Shown here: positions 1-9,311 of the stretch, piece by piece | How the letters are laid out: every line of letters begins with the position of its first letter | Position numbering within the stretch: the first letter of the stretch is position 1 | Notes under the pieces: generated by a model | Databases searched by the model: none | Told to the model about the DNA's origin: nothing | The model's input: the letters and a program-made list of their open reading frames with translations, nothing else | Source of the DNA: Burkholderiales bacterium | Lineage (GTDB): Bacteria > Pseudomonadota > Gammaproteobacteria > Burkholderiales > Burkholderiaceae_C | DNA length: 64,000 nt | Reading direction: 5' to 3' | NCBI GenBank assembly: GCA_021732385.1 | Contig: JAKFVA010000006.1 | Span: 38,946 to 102,945, forward strand | Translations under genes and position numbers: made by a program

Positions 1-185
1 CCCCCTGGTCTTGCGACGCCAACACGCCGGAAATACGGCGCCAGCTAATTGACCATAACGCAGGTGGCCACACATTGAAATACGCAGGTGTTGAAAAACC
101 ACGTGTGCGGCCCGTTTTTTACACCCTGGGCACAACCGGCGCAAGCCGTTAAAATCGCTATCAGATCAGTATTTAAGGTATTCCC

Positions 186-344
186 ATGTCCAGCCCCACC
201 GCAAACGACACGCACGACCACGCCGAGCCCGACGCCCCTATCGACACGATAGAAAGCCTTGCCAACGTCGTCCCGGTGGTGTTGCCCCTGGTCGGCGGCG
301 TGCTGATGTTTTTACTCGCGTTTATTGCCATCTACATGGCGTGA
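186..344 (+). CDS. small single-pass membrane protein, unknown function
   Basis: A 52-residue open frame starting at ATG after an AAGG-type ribosome-binding site. The N-terminal ~25 residues are acidic and histidine-containing, followed by one hydrophobic segment (about residues 28-50) ending at the C-terminus, so it would be a tail-anchored or single-pass inner-membrane protein. It lies upstream of and parallel to modE with an 80-base gap. I do not recognise a family. The real-gene call rests on the ribosome-binding site and the clear soluble-plus-membrane organisation. Confidence 0.55.
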   Translation: MSSPTANDTHDHAEPDAPIDTIESLANVVPVVLPLVGGVLMFLLAFIAIYMA

Positions 345-424
345 CGCGCGCGCCGTCCTGATGCCAGGACACGCGCATTGCAACTGCGGCGCTTCGCGCT
401 TTAACCCGCATTCCGCGTGCTGCC

Positions 425-1231
425 ATGACCCCCGCCTTTGACCTGCAAGCCCAGTTGCGCATGGGCGTTGGCGGCCAGGACTTTGGCGGCAGCCGCCGTA
501 TCGCCCTGTTGCACGCCATTGGCGAGCACGGCTCAATTACCCAGGGTGCCAAGGCCGTGGGCCTGAGCTACAAGGCGGCCTGGGACGCGGTAGACGCCAT
601 GAACAACCTGGCCGGTGAGCCACTGGTCGTGCGCAGCCCCGGCGGCAAGGGCGGCGGCGGCACGACCTTGACCGAGCGCGGCAAACAACTAGTGGAAGGC
701 TTTCAATTGATGGAAGACGCGCAACGCCGCTTTGTGGCACAACTGGCTCAGCACCCCCAGGGCAGCCCGGCACAGATGGCACTGCTGCAGCGCATCAGCA
801 GCCTGAAGACCAGCGCACGCAATCAGTTTTTTGGCAAGGTTAGCCGCATCACCAGCGGTGCTGTGAATGACGAAGTGGAGCTTGAGATTGCCCCAGGCCA
901 ACTACTGGTCGCCATCATTACCCATGAGAGCGCTGAACAATTGGGGCTGGCGGTAGACAGCGAGGCATTTGCGCTGGTCAAGGCATCTTCCATTTTGCTC
1001 GCCACGGGCAGCGCACCACTCAAGCTGTCGGCGCGCAACCAACTTACGGGCCAAGTGGTACGCATCACGCCCGGCGCGGTCAACTGCGAAGTGGTGATTG
1101 AGTTGACTGGCAGCATCACGGTTGCTGCCATCGTGACGCAAGCCAGCGCCCAATCGATGGGCTTGCAATTGGGCTGCACCGCCAGCGCCATTTTCAAGGC
1201 CTCCAGCGTCATCGTGGGTGTGCCGGCTTAA
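425..1231 (+). CDS. modE: molybdate-responsive transcriptional regulator ModE
   Basis: Molybdate-sensing DNA-binding regulator, 268 residues, the usual ModE size. Residues ~20-110 form a LysR-like winged helix (HGSITQGAKAVGLSYKAAWDAV), then two tandem Mop (molybdopterin-binding) repeats at ~130-195 and ~200-265, each with the S/T-ARNQ...G-V pattern (TSARNQFFGKV, LSARNQLTGQV). With molybdate bound, ModE family members repress high-affinity molybdate uptake. The gene is convergent with modC and the two stop codons share the palindrome TTAA. Its predicted target, a ModE box, lies before modA in this window. Confidence 0.93.
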   Translation: MTPAFDLQAQLRMGVGGQDFGGSRRIALLHAIGEHGSITQGAKAVGLSYKAAWDAVDAMNNLAGEPLVVRSPGGKGGGGTTLTERGKQLVEGFQLMEDAQRRFVAQLAQHPQGSPAQMALLQRISSLKTSARNQFFGKVSRITSGAVNDEVELEIAPGQLLVAIITHESAEQLGLAVDSEAFALVKASSILLATGSAPLKLSARNQLTGQVVRITPGAVNCEVVIELTGSITVAAIVTQASAQSMGLQLGCTASAIFKASSVIVGVPA

Positions 1232-2403
1232 CTGTCTTCGCTGACACGTGCCCGTTGGCCATAACCCACACTGCGGCTGTCCATAGCCACGGTTTTAATC
1301 AGCGCCCAAATCGGCAACCCGACCTGTAAATTCAACCTCCGGGCACTTTCTTGCGTAACCAAGGCGCGTATTACGCTGATGCCGCTTTCTGCCGCCGTGG
1401 TGCGCAGCGCCACACTTACATCCACATAAGGGCCGTCACGCACATGTAACGCCGTAATGCAACCCGGCAAGCGGTTGCTGATGGAGATGCCGTGCGGCTC
1501 GGTTAGCGCCAGCGACACGTCGCGCGCCCGCACGCGCACCCGCAGACTTTGGCCGGGCAGGTGATCTGTCAGTGGCACCAGCAATTGCCCACCGGCAAAG
1601 CCCAGCGTGGTCTGCTGTTGGGTGGCATCGTGGCGCATCACACGGCAGTCGAGCACCGAACCGGCCTCAAAGCGGCCCAGCAGCGGGCCCAGCTCAGCGT
1701 CGGCAATCACATCCAGCAGCGGGCCGCTGCGCACCACTTTGCCATGGTCCAGCAGCAACAGGTGATCGGCCAGGGCAATTACTTCATCGAGCGCATGACT
1801 CACATACACGATTGGAATTTGGTAATGCGCAGGCAATTGGGCGATATAGGGCAGCAGCTCGGCTTTACGGGCGGCATCCAGCGCCGCCAGGGGCTCGTCC
1901 ATTAACAGCAGACGTGGGCTAGTGGCGAGCGCACGCGCTATTGCCACACGTTGGCGCTCGCCGCCCGACAAATCGCCCGGCCGGCGAGTCAGCAAGGCGC
2001 CAATGCCCAACAACTCAATTGCCTGCTCCAGCGCAACCCGGCGCTGCGTCATTGGCACGCGACGCAATCCATAGTCCAGGTTTTGCTGCACCGACAAATG
2101 CGCCAGCAAGCTTGCCTCCTGAAATACATAGCCCAAAGCACGCTGGTGTGTGGGCACACAAACCCGCTCGTCTTGCCAGACCACGCCATTGACTGACAAA
2201 CGCGCGCCCTCCACCTGCTGTAAACCGGCCATGCAGCGCAGTAGCGTGGTTTTGCCTGAGCCAGAGCGGCCAAACAATGCGCTGATCCCGTAGCCCGGCA
2301 AATTCAGTGGCACATCGAGGCTAAAGCCGGGCCAATTGAGTTTGAAAAACCCTGTCACCGCTTCGCAAGTGGCACGGTCATGGCTCATCGCGTCCGCGCT
2401 CAT
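1228..2403 (-). CDS. modC: molybdate ABC transporter ATP-binding protein ModC
   Basis: ATPase subunit of the molybdate importer, 391 residues, somewhat longer than typical ModC (~350-360). Walker A is [11 protein letters not shown] (~48-58), the ABC signature [15 protein letters not shown] (~145-159), Walker [13 protein letters not shown], and the switch histidine sits in VSHALDEV. The C-terminal third (~290-385) carries a Mop-type TOBE domain ([15 protein letters not shown]) for molybdate binding. Its ATG overlaps the modB stop by ATGA, so the two are translationally coupled. The last bases overlap the end of modE. Confidence 0.94.
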   Translation of the reverse strand: MSADAMSHDRATCEAVTGFFKLNWPGFSLDVPLNLPGYGISALFGRSGSGKTTLLRCMAGLQQVEGARLSVNGVVWQDERVCVPTHQRALGYVFQEASLLAHLSVQQNLDYGLRRVPMTQRRVALEQAIELLGIGALLTRRPGDLSGGERQRVAIARALATSPRLLLMDEPLAALDAARKAELLPYIAQLPAHYQIPIVYVSHALDEVIALADHLLLLDHGKVVRSGPLLDVIADAELGPLLGRFEAGSVLDCRVMRHDATQQQTTLGFAGGQLLVPLTDHLPGQSLRVRVRARDVSLALTEPHGISISNRLPGCITALHVRDGPYVDVSVALRTTAAESGISVIRALVTQESARRLNLQVGLPIWALIKTVAMDSRSVGYGQRARVSEDS

Positions 2404-3080
2404 GGTGTGGGATGGTTGAACCGGCGATTCAAAGTGTAGAGTGCCAGCAGCGTCACAAAGGCAAACGCTACCAGCACGGCAGCAAGGCCATGGGCCTGCA
2501 TATATTCCAGTGCCTCCACGTGGTCATAAATTTGCACCGAGACCACACGGGTTTTGCCTTCGATATTTCCGCCAATCATCAGCACCACGCCAAATTCCCC
2601 CACCGTGTGCGCAAAGCCCAAAATGGCCGCCGTAACAAATCCGGGCCGCGCCAGCGGCAAGGCAATGCTGAAAAATCGATCCCACTGGCCAGCACGCAAG
2701 GTTGCCGCCACTTCAAACGGCCGCTGGCCAATCGCCTCAAACGCGTTTTGCACCGGCTGCACCACAAACGGCATTGAATAAAACACCGAGGCCACCACCA
2801 GCCCCCAGAACGTGAACGGTAGATTGCCCATGCCCAGCCATTGGGTGAATTGCCCAACTGGGCCATTGGGCCCCATCGCCAACAACAAATAAAAACCCAG
2901 TACGGTCGGCGGCAAAACCAGCGGCAAGGCCACCACAGCGGCCACCACAGGCTTGTAGCGCGAGCGGGTTTGCGACAACCACCAAGCGATAGGCGTGCCC
3001 AGAAACAGCAACAGTAGGGTGGTGGTGGCGGCCAGCCGCAAAGTCAGCCAGACGGCATTCAGGTCGGCTGCGCTCAGCAT
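2400..3080 (-). CDS. modB: molybdate ABC transporter permease ModB
   Basis: Inner-membrane channel subunit of the molybdate importer, 226 residues, typical ModB length. Five or so hydrophobic segments are visible, and the EAA loop that docks to ModC reads [20 protein letters not shown] (~140-160). Located 12 bases after modA and overlapping modC, in the order modA-modB-modC, so one leftward operon is expected. Transcription is probably controlled by ModE from the palindrome ahead of modA. Confidence 0.94.
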   Translation of the reverse strand: MLSAADLNAVWLTLRLAATTTLLLLFLGTPIAWWLSQTRSRYKPVVAAVVALPLVLPPTVLGFYLLLAMGPNGPVGQFTQWLGMGNLPFTFWGLVVASVFYSMPFVVQPVQNAFEAIGQRPFEVAATLRAGQWDRFFSIALPLARPGFVTAAILGFAHTVGEFGVVLMIGGNIEGKTRVVSVQIYDHVEALEYMQAHGLAAVLVAFAFVTLLALYTLNRRFNHPTP

Positions 3081-3092
3081 GGCCAGGCTTTT

Positions 3093-3839
3093 TTAAAGTG
3101 CATAGCCGTAAGACAAAATAATTGCCCGTGCCGCCTCTGATTTAATAAATTTCAGCAATTCCTTTGCTGCCGGATTAGTCCGGCCCTTATTCAAAATCAC
3201 CATGTCTTGGCGGATTGGACTGTACAAATTGTCGGGCACCACCCAAGCTGAACCGCTTTTGATCTGGCCGTTTTCCTGCACCTGCGACAGCGCTACAAAG
3301 CCCAGATCGGCATTGCCAGTAGCGACAAACTGGTAGGCCTGCGCAATGTTCTCACCTTGCACAAGTTTGGGTTCAATGGCGGCCAGCAAATCCAGGCTTT
3401 TCAGAGTCTGGATGGCGGCAGCGCCATAAGGTGCTAGCTTGGGCGCGGCAATTGACAGGTATTTGAAGTTGCCCTTCTTCAACACCTCTACTTGGCCATC
3501 AATCACATCCACCTTGCTTGACCACAGCACTAACTTGCCAAAAGCATACGTTATGCGGGTACCCGCCACTGCCAGCCCCTCGCGCTCCATGCGAGCCGGC
3601 GTTTCGTCGTCAGCAGACAGCAGCAGTTCAAACGGCGCGCCGTTGCTAATTTGCGCGTAAAACTTGCCAGTGGAACCAAAGCTCAGTTTGGCTTGATGAC
3701 CCGTCGCCTTTTCAAATTCGGCGGCAATCACCTTCATGGGCGCTGTGAAGTTCGCCGCGACCGCTACGTGCACCTCACCCGCCTGTGCCGGGATCACGCA
3801 AAACAGCATTAGCAAACCCACAACGCTTGTTTTTCTCAT
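3093..3839 (-). CDS. modA: molybdate ABC transporter substrate-binding protein ModA
   Basis: Periplasmic molybdate-binding protein. An upstream GTG would give 251 residues, but the ATG three codons in (position 3839, 248 residues) is better: the GTG lies inside the ribosome-binding site AGAGG, and from the ATG a clean signal peptide MRKTSVVGLLMLFCVIPAQA is read. The mature protein begins EVHVAVAANFTAPMK, with the SFGSTGKFYAQI anion-binding loop typical of ModA. First gene of modABC. The ModE box ends a few bases upstream of the ribosome-binding site, so bound ModE should block expression. Confidence 0.94.
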   Translation of the reverse strand: MRKTSVVGLLMLFCVIPAQAGEVHVAVAANFTAPMKVIAAEFEKATGHQAKLSFGSTGKFYAQISNGAPFELLLSADDETPARMEREGLAVAGTRITYAFGKLVLWSSKVDVIDGQVEVLKKGNFKYLSIAAPKLAPYGAAAIQTLKSLDLLAAIEPKLVQGENIAQAYQFVATGNADLGFVALSQVQENGQIKSGSAWVVPDNLYSPIRQDMVILNKGRTNPAAKELLKFIKSEAARAIILSYGYAL

Positions 3840-3850
3840 CCGCAGCACCT

Positions 3851-3870
3851 CTATATAGACAAGTATATAG
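3851..3870. promoter_or_regulatory. ModE box (molybdate operator)
   Basis: Perfect inverted repeat CTATATA-N6-TATATAG directly in front of the modA ribosome-binding site. This matches the known ModE half-site style (TATA-rich halves about six bases apart). Together with modE in the same cluster it is very probably the ModE operator of modABC. Confidence 0.82.
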
Positions 3871-3946
3871 CGATGATAGCAACGTTTGGGTTATCTATTC
3901 AGCACATACGCCGAAGTCAACAACGCCGAACACCATCAAGCGCCAC

Positions 3947-3964
3947 GCGCATAAAGTTATGCGC
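3947..3964. promoter_or_regulatory. 18-base inverted repeat in the modA-pckG spacer
   Basis: GCGCATAA-AG-TTATGCGC, arms of 8 bases with a 2-base centre, in the 388-base gap between the divergent modA and pckG genes. On the + strand it is followed by CTTTTG, too few T for a convincing terminator. It is more likely a dimeric repressor or activator site for one of the two divergent transcripts. The regulator is unknown. Confidence 0.45.
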
Positions 3965-4188
3965 CTTTTGCATGCCCTTGCAATCCAAGGGGTTCTGCAC
4001 TTTCATAAAATTGTCATGCCTTGGCCGACTTGCGGAACCAGTGGCTGCCTTACCAGGTGGCTGGTGTTTCGCGCTGTAGTTCCATCCCACGCAGCCCCGC
4101 CGCCGACCGAGACCACCGCAATTGCCCAGTGGAATTTCGGCAGGTGTCTCGCGTGCAGTGCCGATTGTCCCGGCACACCAACCGACGC

Positions 4189-4219
4189 CTCCTGAAATTG
4201 CATTTTTTAACTTCAGGAG
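4189..4219 (+). promoter_or_regulatory. hairpin enclosing the pckG ribosome-binding site
   Basis: Perfect 8-base inverted repeat CTCCTGAA / TTCAGGAG separated by 15 AT-rich bases. The 3' arm contains the Shine-Dalgarno AGGAG, 8 bases from the pckG ATG. In mRNA this would fold into a stem that hides the ribosome-binding site, giving translational control (for example temperature, protein or small RNA). The structure is seen; the control is inferred. Confidence 0.55.
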
Positions 4220-4227
4220 CGACTCGT

Positions 4228-6090
4228 ATGAACCAACCCGCCATGCAGGGACTTAACCTTGGCACCCCGAGCTATGTCAAAAATGCCCGCCTGATTGCCT
4301 GGGTGGCCGACATGGCCGCCCTGTGCAAACCCGACAGCATTTACTGGTGCGACGGCAGCCAGGAAGAATACGATCGCTTATGCCAGCAACTGGTCGACGC
4401 AGGCACCTTCAAAAAGCTCAACGCCGCAAAACGCCCCAACTCGTTTCTGGCCTGTTCCGACCCAACCGATGTGGCACGCGTGGAAGACCGCACTTACATC
4501 TGCAGCGAAAAGAAGGAAAACGCCGGTCCCACCAACAACTGGATGGCGCCGGCTGAAATGCGCGCCACCTTACAGCCACTGTTCGACGGCTGCATGAAAG
4601 GCCGCACGATGTATGTCGTGCCGTTCTCCATGGGCCCGCTGGGCAGCCCGATTGCGCACATTGGCATTGAGCTGTCTGACAGCCCTTATGTGGCGGTCAA
4701 CATGCGCATCATGACGCGCATGGGCAAGGCCGTGTACGACGTGCTGGGCGATGGCCTGGACGGCAAGGGCGAGTTTGTACCCTGCGTGCACACCGTGGGC
4801 GCGCCGCTACAGGCCGGCCAGGCTGACGTGCAGTGGCCGTGCAATAAAACCAAGTACATCGTGCACTACCCCGAAACGCGCGAAATCTGGAGCTACGGCT
4901 CGGGCTACGGCGGCAACGCGTTGCTGGGCAAGAAATGCTTTGCGCTGCGCATAGCCTCCACGATGGGACAAAGCGAAGGCTGGCTGGCTGAGCACATGCT
5001 CATTCTTGGCGTGACCAATCCGCAAGGCAAAAAGTACCACGTGGCAGCCGCTTTCCCTAGCGCCTGCGGCAAAACCAATTTCGCCATGCTGATTCCACCG
5101 GCTGGCTTTGAGGGATGGAAGGTCACCACGATCGGCGATGACATCGCCTGGATCAAGCCACAGGCCAACGGCAAGCTGCACGCCATCAACCCCGAAGCGG
5201 GTTATTTTGGCGTTGCCCCCGGCACCAACCAGCTCACCAACCCCAACTGCATGGCCAGCCTGAATGAAAACGCCATCTTCACCAACGTCGCGCTAACCGA
5301 CGATGGCGATGTCTGGTGGGAAGGCATGAGCGAGCCGCCTGCGCATTGCATCGACTGGCAAGGCAAGGACTGGACGCCCGCCGTTGCCAAGGCAACCGGT
5401 GCCAAGGCAGCCCACCCCAATGCCCGCTTTACCGTGGCCGCTACCAACAACCCCGCACTCGATTCCGCCTGGGACGACCCCGCGGGCGTGCCGATTGACG
5501 CCTTTATTTTTGGCGGCCGCCGCTCCACCACCGTGCCATTGGTCACGCAGGCGCGCAATTGGACGGAGGGCGTCTACATGGCTGCCACCATGGGCTCGGA
5601 AACCACCGCAGCCGCCACCAGCGCCGCCGGTGTGGTGCGGCGCGACCCGTTTGCCATGCTGCCCTTCATTGGCTACAACATGAGCGACTATTTCCAGCAC
5701 TGGCTGAATCTGGGCAAAAAACTCGAGGCCACAGGCGCCAAGCTGCCCGGCATCTTCTGCGTCAACTGGTTTCGCAAGGGCGAAGACGGCCAGTTTGTCT
5801 GGCCCGGCTACGGCGAGAACATGCGCGTGCTCAAGTGGATGATTGACCGCCTTGAGAACCGCGCACCCGGTAAGGAGCATGTGTTTGGTGTTAGCCCCAG
5901 TTACAACGAGCTGACCTGGACCGGCCTGCAATTTACGCCCGAGCAGTTCAACACCGTCACCAGCATCGACAAAGCCGCCTGGCAAGCCGAGCTCAAACTG
6001 CATGCCGAGTTGTTTGAGCAGCTTGCCCACCACTTGCCAACCGAAATGAGCGCCACCAAAGCGCAGATTGAGCAGCGCCTGGCCGCCTGA
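4228..6090 (+). CDS. pckG: phosphoenolpyruvate carboxykinase (GTP)
   Basis: GTP-dependent PEP carboxykinase, 620 residues, normal for the family. It interconverts oxaloacetate plus GTP and PEP plus CO2, feeding gluconeogenesis from organic acids. The kinase P-loop is FPSACGKTN (~280), the metal/nucleotide motif GDDIAW follows, and the GTP-type signature [11 protein letters not shown] is near residue 430. The frame is open upstream to 4021, but the ATG at 4228 is chosen: it has an AGGAG ribosome-binding site and starts the conserved N-terminus ([18 protein letters not shown]). Monocistronic, ended by a strong terminator. Confidence 0.95.
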   Translation: MNQPAMQGLNLGTPSYVKNARLIAWVADMAALCKPDSIYWCDGSQEEYDRLCQQLVDAGTFKKLNAAKRPNSFLACSDPTDVARVEDRTYICSEKKENAGPTNNWMAPAEMRATLQPLFDGCMKGRTMYVVPFSMGPLGSPIAHIGIELSDSPYVAVNMRIMTRMGKAVYDVLGDGLDGKGEFVPCVHTVGAPLQAGQADVQWPCNKTKYIVHYPETREIWSYGSGYGGNALLGKKCFALRIASTMGQSEGWLAEHMLILGVTNPQGKKYHVAAAFPSACGKTNFAMLIPPAGFEGWKVTTIGDDIAWIKPQANGKLHAINPEAGYFGVAPGTNQLTNPNCMASLNENAIFTNVALTDDGDVWWEGMSEPPAHCIDWQGKDWTPAVAKATGAKAAHPNARFTVAATNNPALDSAWDDPAGVPIDAFIFGGRRSTTVPLVTQARNWTEGVYMAATMGSETTAAATSAAGVVRRDPFAMLPFIGYNMSDYFQHWLNLGKKLEATGAKLPGIFCVNWFRKGEDGQFVWPGYGENMRVLKWMIDRLENRAPGKEHVFGVSPSYNELTWTGLQFTPEQFNTVTSIDKAAWQAELKLHAELFEQLAHHLPTEMSATKAQIEQRLAA

Positions 6091-6133
6091 TTTTGAGCTG
6101 GCTCGCCGCAGGCCACAGCCTGCGCAAAGCAAC

Positions 6134-6170
6134 AAAAAAGCCCTGGGGCAAAACCGCAGGGCTTTTTTTT
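6134..6170 (+). terminator. intrinsic terminator after pckG
   Basis: AGCCCTG / CAGGGCT stem with an 11-base loop, preceded by A6 and followed by T8, 44 bases after the pckG stop. The flanking A and T runs make it usable in both directions. Confidence 0.9.
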
Positions 6171-6200
6171 ATGGCGCTGCCTTTGTTGGGCAACGGCAAA

Positions 6201-6443
6201 TTAGCGCACCACGCTTAGCATGGCCAGCGCACCGGCGCGCAATTGCCTGGCTTGCGCTGGGCTGCGGCCCGCCATGGCATTGGCCTGCTCCATCAAGCCG
6301 GCTGATGGGTAGCTAATTGCATCAGCCCGATGGGCCCCCGTACCAAAGCCTGGGACCAAAGGGTCCGCAAAGAAGGTGGGCACACTAGTTAAATTGCCGT
6401 TCAAGGTGGGGCTAATCTGGGCCAGAATGCGGGTCATGTTCAT
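6201..6443 (-). CDS. conserved-looking small protein, unknown function
   Basis: An 80-residue frame starting at ATG (6443), with an in-frame GTG 8 codons upstream. The protein has a proline/glycine-rich middle (PTFFADPLVPGFGTGAHRAD) and an amphipathic alanine/arginine-rich C-terminal helix, no signal peptide and no membrane segment. No strong ribosome-binding site is seen, so the start is uncertain. Composition fits a real protein rather than a shadow frame, as nothing else is coded here. Function unknown. Confidence 0.5.
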   Translation of the reverse strand: MNMTRILAQISPTLNGNLTSVPTFFADPLVPGFGTGAHRADAISYPSAGLMEQANAMAGRSPAQARQLRAGALAMLSVVR

Positions 6444-6594
6444 AGGTAATCGGTTTGTTGAGGTCACCCATTCTAAGGGTTTACCCTAGATTTTGCCAGT
6501 CTGCTCCTACGGCCCTGCTTTTTCTGCGCTATTGAGGCGTTTGGGCAACCCGCCGTGCACCAGAGCTGGCCCTCTTTTTTGATTTGCCCAATCC

Positions 6595-7434
6595 GTGAAA
6601 ATCCAGCTCCTGTCTGACCTGCACCTTGAAACCCACCCCGATTTTGTGCCTTGCCCAGCGCCCGGCGCTGACGTACTGGTACTGGCAGGTGATATTGGCT
6701 CTTACCAGACTCGCTCGCGCCTGCAAGATGCCGACTTTGGCCTGGCGCGCTTTTCACCGCTGTCTTTAGCCGAAGGCGGCGCGGCCTGGCCGACCCCCGT
6801 GATTTACATCCCCGGCAACCACGAGTACGACGCGCTCGACTTTGACGCCACGCACGCCCGCCTGCGCGCCACCTGCGCGCGGCTGGGCCTGATCTGGCTG
6901 GAGCGCGAGGTGCTGGTGATGGGGGGCGTGCGCTTTATTGGCACCACGCTGTGGAGCGATTTTGACGTGCTGGCCCCCAGCCACAGCCGCGCGCCCAACG
7001 CCCTGGCGCAGCAGCTCAAGGCGCGGGAAAAAGCCTTTCGCGCAGCCAATTTTTACCTGCGCACCACTGGCGGTACACGCCATGGCGCGCCTTTGATGGC
7101 GGCCCAGGTGCGCGAGCTGGCGCTGGCCTGCCAGGGCTGGCTGCGCCAGGCGCTAGCCGAGCCGTTTGCCGGCCCCACCGTGGTGGTGACACACTTTGCC
7201 CCCAGCCTCGCCAGCGCCGACCCGCGTTATGGCCTGCACCCCGGCACCGCCGGTTTTTGCAATGCGCTGGACGATTTGTTGCCGCTAGCCACCGCCTGGC
7301 TGCACGGCCACCTGCACTCGCCCAGCAGCTATGTGAAAAACGGCTGCCGAGTGGTCGCCAACCCCATGGGCTACGCCGACAAGGGTGAACAAGCTACTTT
7401 TAGGCCTGATTTATGTGTTGAAATTGTCACTTAA
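6595..7434 (+). CDS. calcineurin-like metallophosphoesterase
   Basis: Two-metal phosphoesterase, 279 residues, cytoplasmic. The family motifs appear in order: DLHLE at residue 8, GDIGSY at ~32, GNHEYD at ~75, THFAPS at ~200 and HGHLHS at ~238. Substrate unknown; relatives act on phosphodiesters or phosphorylated nucleotides and proteins. The start is GTG, chosen because KIQLLSDLHLE is the normal beginning of the fold. Monocistronic, convergent with the TetR gene, with a dispersed repeat between them. Confidence 0.85.
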   Translation: MKIQLLSDLHLETHPDFVPCPAPGADVLVLAGDIGSYQTRSRLQDADFGLARFSPLSLAEGGAAWPTPVIYIPGNHEYDALDFDATHARLRATCARLGLIWLEREVLVMGGVRFIGTTLWSDFDVLAPSHSRAPNALAQQLKAREKAFRAANFYLRTTGGTRHGAPLMAAQVRELALACQGWLRQALAEPFAGPTVVVTHFAPSLASADPRYGLHPGTAGFCNALDDLLPLATAWLHGHLHSPSSYVKNGCRVVANPMGYADKGEQATFRPDLCVEIVT

Positions 7435-7448
7435 ACCAATCAAGTTGC

Positions 7449-7488
7449 GCGGGTAGCGCTATGGTTTTTTACTATGCTTTTAATAGCG
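7449..7488. repeat. 40-base dispersed repeat, single copy
   Basis: Begins GCGGGTAGCGCTAT, contains TTTTTTACTATGCTTTTA and ends ATAGCG, so the ends (CGCTAT...ATAGCG) can pair. Related copies are at 13566-13814, 35713-35752 and 57994-58242. It lies between convergent genes. Confidence 0.75.
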
Positions 7489-7494
7489 ACCGCG

Positions 7495-8115
7495 TCAACT
7501 CCGCGCATTTAGGCCATCGAAGCAGGTGCCCAGCACCATGTCGGCAATTTGCGCGTCGGTATGCTGACCACCAAGCTTGAGAAACTCCAGCACCGGGTCG
7601 CAGGCGCGGGCAAACAGGGTGTAGAGCACGGCAATGGCTGGCAGCTGCGGGTTGATCTGACCAGCGCTTTGCGCCTGCTCGATCCAGCCGCCTAGCACGT
7701 CGCTGACCTCCAGCAAACCGTCCATGTAATCTTTGCTGGCCATCAAAACGGCGCGCAGACTGGAGTTGTGGCTGGGCAGTGTGGGCATGTCGCCGGCCAA
7801 TTGCAGCTCCAGCGTCCAGCGCGTTACGCGCCGCAGCTTGTCCAGCGGTGCCAGCTCGGCGGGCACCGCTTTGACGAACGCCTGCGCCTGCCGCATCACG
7901 CCCACCATGGCGGCGGCGGCCAAATCCTCTTTGCTGGGAAAGTGCTTGTACAAGCTGGCCTTGGCTATGCCCACACCCGCGGCGACCTCGTCCACCGTCA
8001 TGGCGTCAAAGCCTTTTTCACACAGCAGGCGGTGCACCGTGCGCACAATGGCGTCTTCACGCGTGCGCAGCATCTGCTTTTTAAACGACAGCTTGATGCT
8101 GCAACTCATATCCAT
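7495..8115 (-). CDS. TetR-family transcriptional regulator
   Basis: 206-residue TetR-type repressor. The helix-turn-helix is at ~35-65 (MTVDEVAAGVGIAKASLYKHFPSKEDL), the family's best-conserved part, followed by an all-helical ligand domain. The N-terminus before the HTH (~14 extra residues) may be too long; an internal ATG at residue 15 (MLRTREDAIV) is an alternative start. No obvious target: the next gene in the same direction, the M14 carboxypeptidase, lies upstream. Regulated ligand unknown. Confidence 0.85.
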   Translation of the reverse strand: MDMSCSIKLSFKKQMLRTREDAIVRTVHRLLCEKGFDAMTVDEVAAGVGIAKASLYKHFPSKEDLAAAAMVGVMRQAQAFVKAVPAELAPLDKLRRVTRWTLELQLAGDMPTLPSHNSSLRAVLMASKDYMDGLLEVSDVLGGWIEQAQSAGQINPQLPAIAVLYTLFARACDPVLEFLKLGGQHTDAQIADMVLGTCFDGLNARS

Positions 8116-8202
8116 AGTTATATTCTAGCCAGATGGCTTGAAATGTAGATGGCCAGGCTGTTTTGTTACCGCCAGGTTGTGTTTGGTACGCTAGGTGTGA
8201 TT

Positions 8203-9180
8203 TCAGGGTAGCGGTAGCGCATTTGCAGGCGCGGCCATCCCAGGCGCTGAAAGTGGACCGTTTGCAGGGTTGGCCGATGGCGTGAGCAGGCGCTCACTCA
8301 TCCAGCGCAGCAAGTCTTGCCACATCTGGCGCATCTCGGCATTCAGCGGCGTGCGGGTGGCGTTGGGGAGTTCCACCGTCACCACCGGCACGCCCTGATG
8401 CAACCCACCATAATTGCCCAGCGAGCCTGGGAAAATACCCACTTGGTCGAGGTACAGGCGGCCCAGCCGGGCGGGTGGTACCAGCTTGTCGCCCACCGGG
8501 CCGTCAAAGTCGAGCACGCCATACGGTGCGTGAATACTGACAATTAAATTGGGCTTGAAGCTGGCAATCTGCGCATGCAAAAAGGCCGACTCGGGCTCGC
8601 TTAGGGGCGCATTGCCGGGCCAGCGGCGCGGGTCTTTGCGGGTGCGCTTTTCCCAATAATGGCGGGCGTCCTGCGCCCAATTGCGCGTGGGGAAATTGCG
8701 GTTCAGGTCAACCCCGCGCGCATTCACACGTTTGGGCGGACGCGCCAGCAGACCGTCGGGGTTGAGTACAGGTACAAAGCGCCAGTGCACGCGGTTCATG
8801 GGCAGTGTCATGGGCAACGCACTTGCAGCCGGCTGAGCAGCTCCCTGCAAAGCTTGCACCTGCGTCTGCGCCTGGCTGGCCTGGCCAATCCAGTGAAAGG
8901 CCAAGGCAGCAGACGACAGCTCATCGCCATGAATCGCGCCCACCACCAGCACCTTGAAAGCGGCACTGCCAACGGGCCCATCCAACACACTTTGCGGCAG
9001 CACATCGCGCCACCACAGGGGGCGGCCCTGAACCGAGCGGCCCAAGCCGGGTTGCAAGCCAGCAGCGTCGCATAGGGCCTGGCTCACATTGGGCAGGCGG
9101 CGGGCAAACTCGTCGCAAGGCGCTGCGGCATAAGCAGGCAATGCCAAACAAAGCAGGGCGGCAAGCCAAGCCGTTTTCAT
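8203..9180 (-). CDS. secreted M14-family zinc carboxypeptidase (MpaA-like)
   Basis: 325 residues with an N-terminal signal peptide (MKTAWLAALLCLALPAYAAA). The M14 zinc site is visible: HGDE in VVGAIHGDELSS (His and Glu ligands, ~90) and SIHAP (~215) for the third ligand. The catalytic Glu is in VTVELPNATRT (~270). NPDGL and RGVDLNRNFPT are typical of the MpaA/murein-peptide amidase branch, which cleaves the gamma-D-Glu-diaminopimelate bond of peptidoglycan peptides. Acting in the periplasm on muropeptides is likely but not proven by sequence alone. Confidence 0.82.
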   Translation of the reverse strand: MKTAWLAALLCLALPAYAAAPCDEFARRLPNVSQALCDAAGLQPGLGRSVQGRPLWWRDVLPQSVLDGPVGSAAFKVLVVGAIHGDELSSAALAFHWIGQASQAQTQVQALQGAAQPAASALPMTLPMNRVHWRFVPVLNPDGLLARPPKRVNARGVDLNRNFPTRNWAQDARHYWEKRTRKDPRRWPGNAPLSEPESAFLHAQIASFKPNLIVSIHAPYGVLDFDGPVGDKLVPPARLGRLYLDQVGIFPGSLGNYGGLHQGVPVVTVELPNATRTPLNAEMRQMWQDLLRWMSERLLTPSANPANGPLSAPGMAAPANALPLP

Positions 9181-9311
9181 GCAGCGGCATGCCCGCGCGA
9201 GCGCAGGGCAAAGAAGTGCAAGGACTCAGACTGGCGTGTTGGCATACATTTACCGGGGCGTGTCCCTGCTGCCACAGCGCCGCTGGGCGGGCTGTGGCAG
9301 ACTGCGATGCC

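Noticed and set aside
4021..4227. N-terminal extension of PEP carboxykinase by 69 codons
   Set aside because: The extension is not family-like, and the ATG at 4228 has a good ribosome-binding site.
9141..9311. Longer flavin-reductase start overlapping the M14 gene
   Set aside because: Cysteine-rich, non-conserved leader; the ATG at 9312 gives a normal-length protein.
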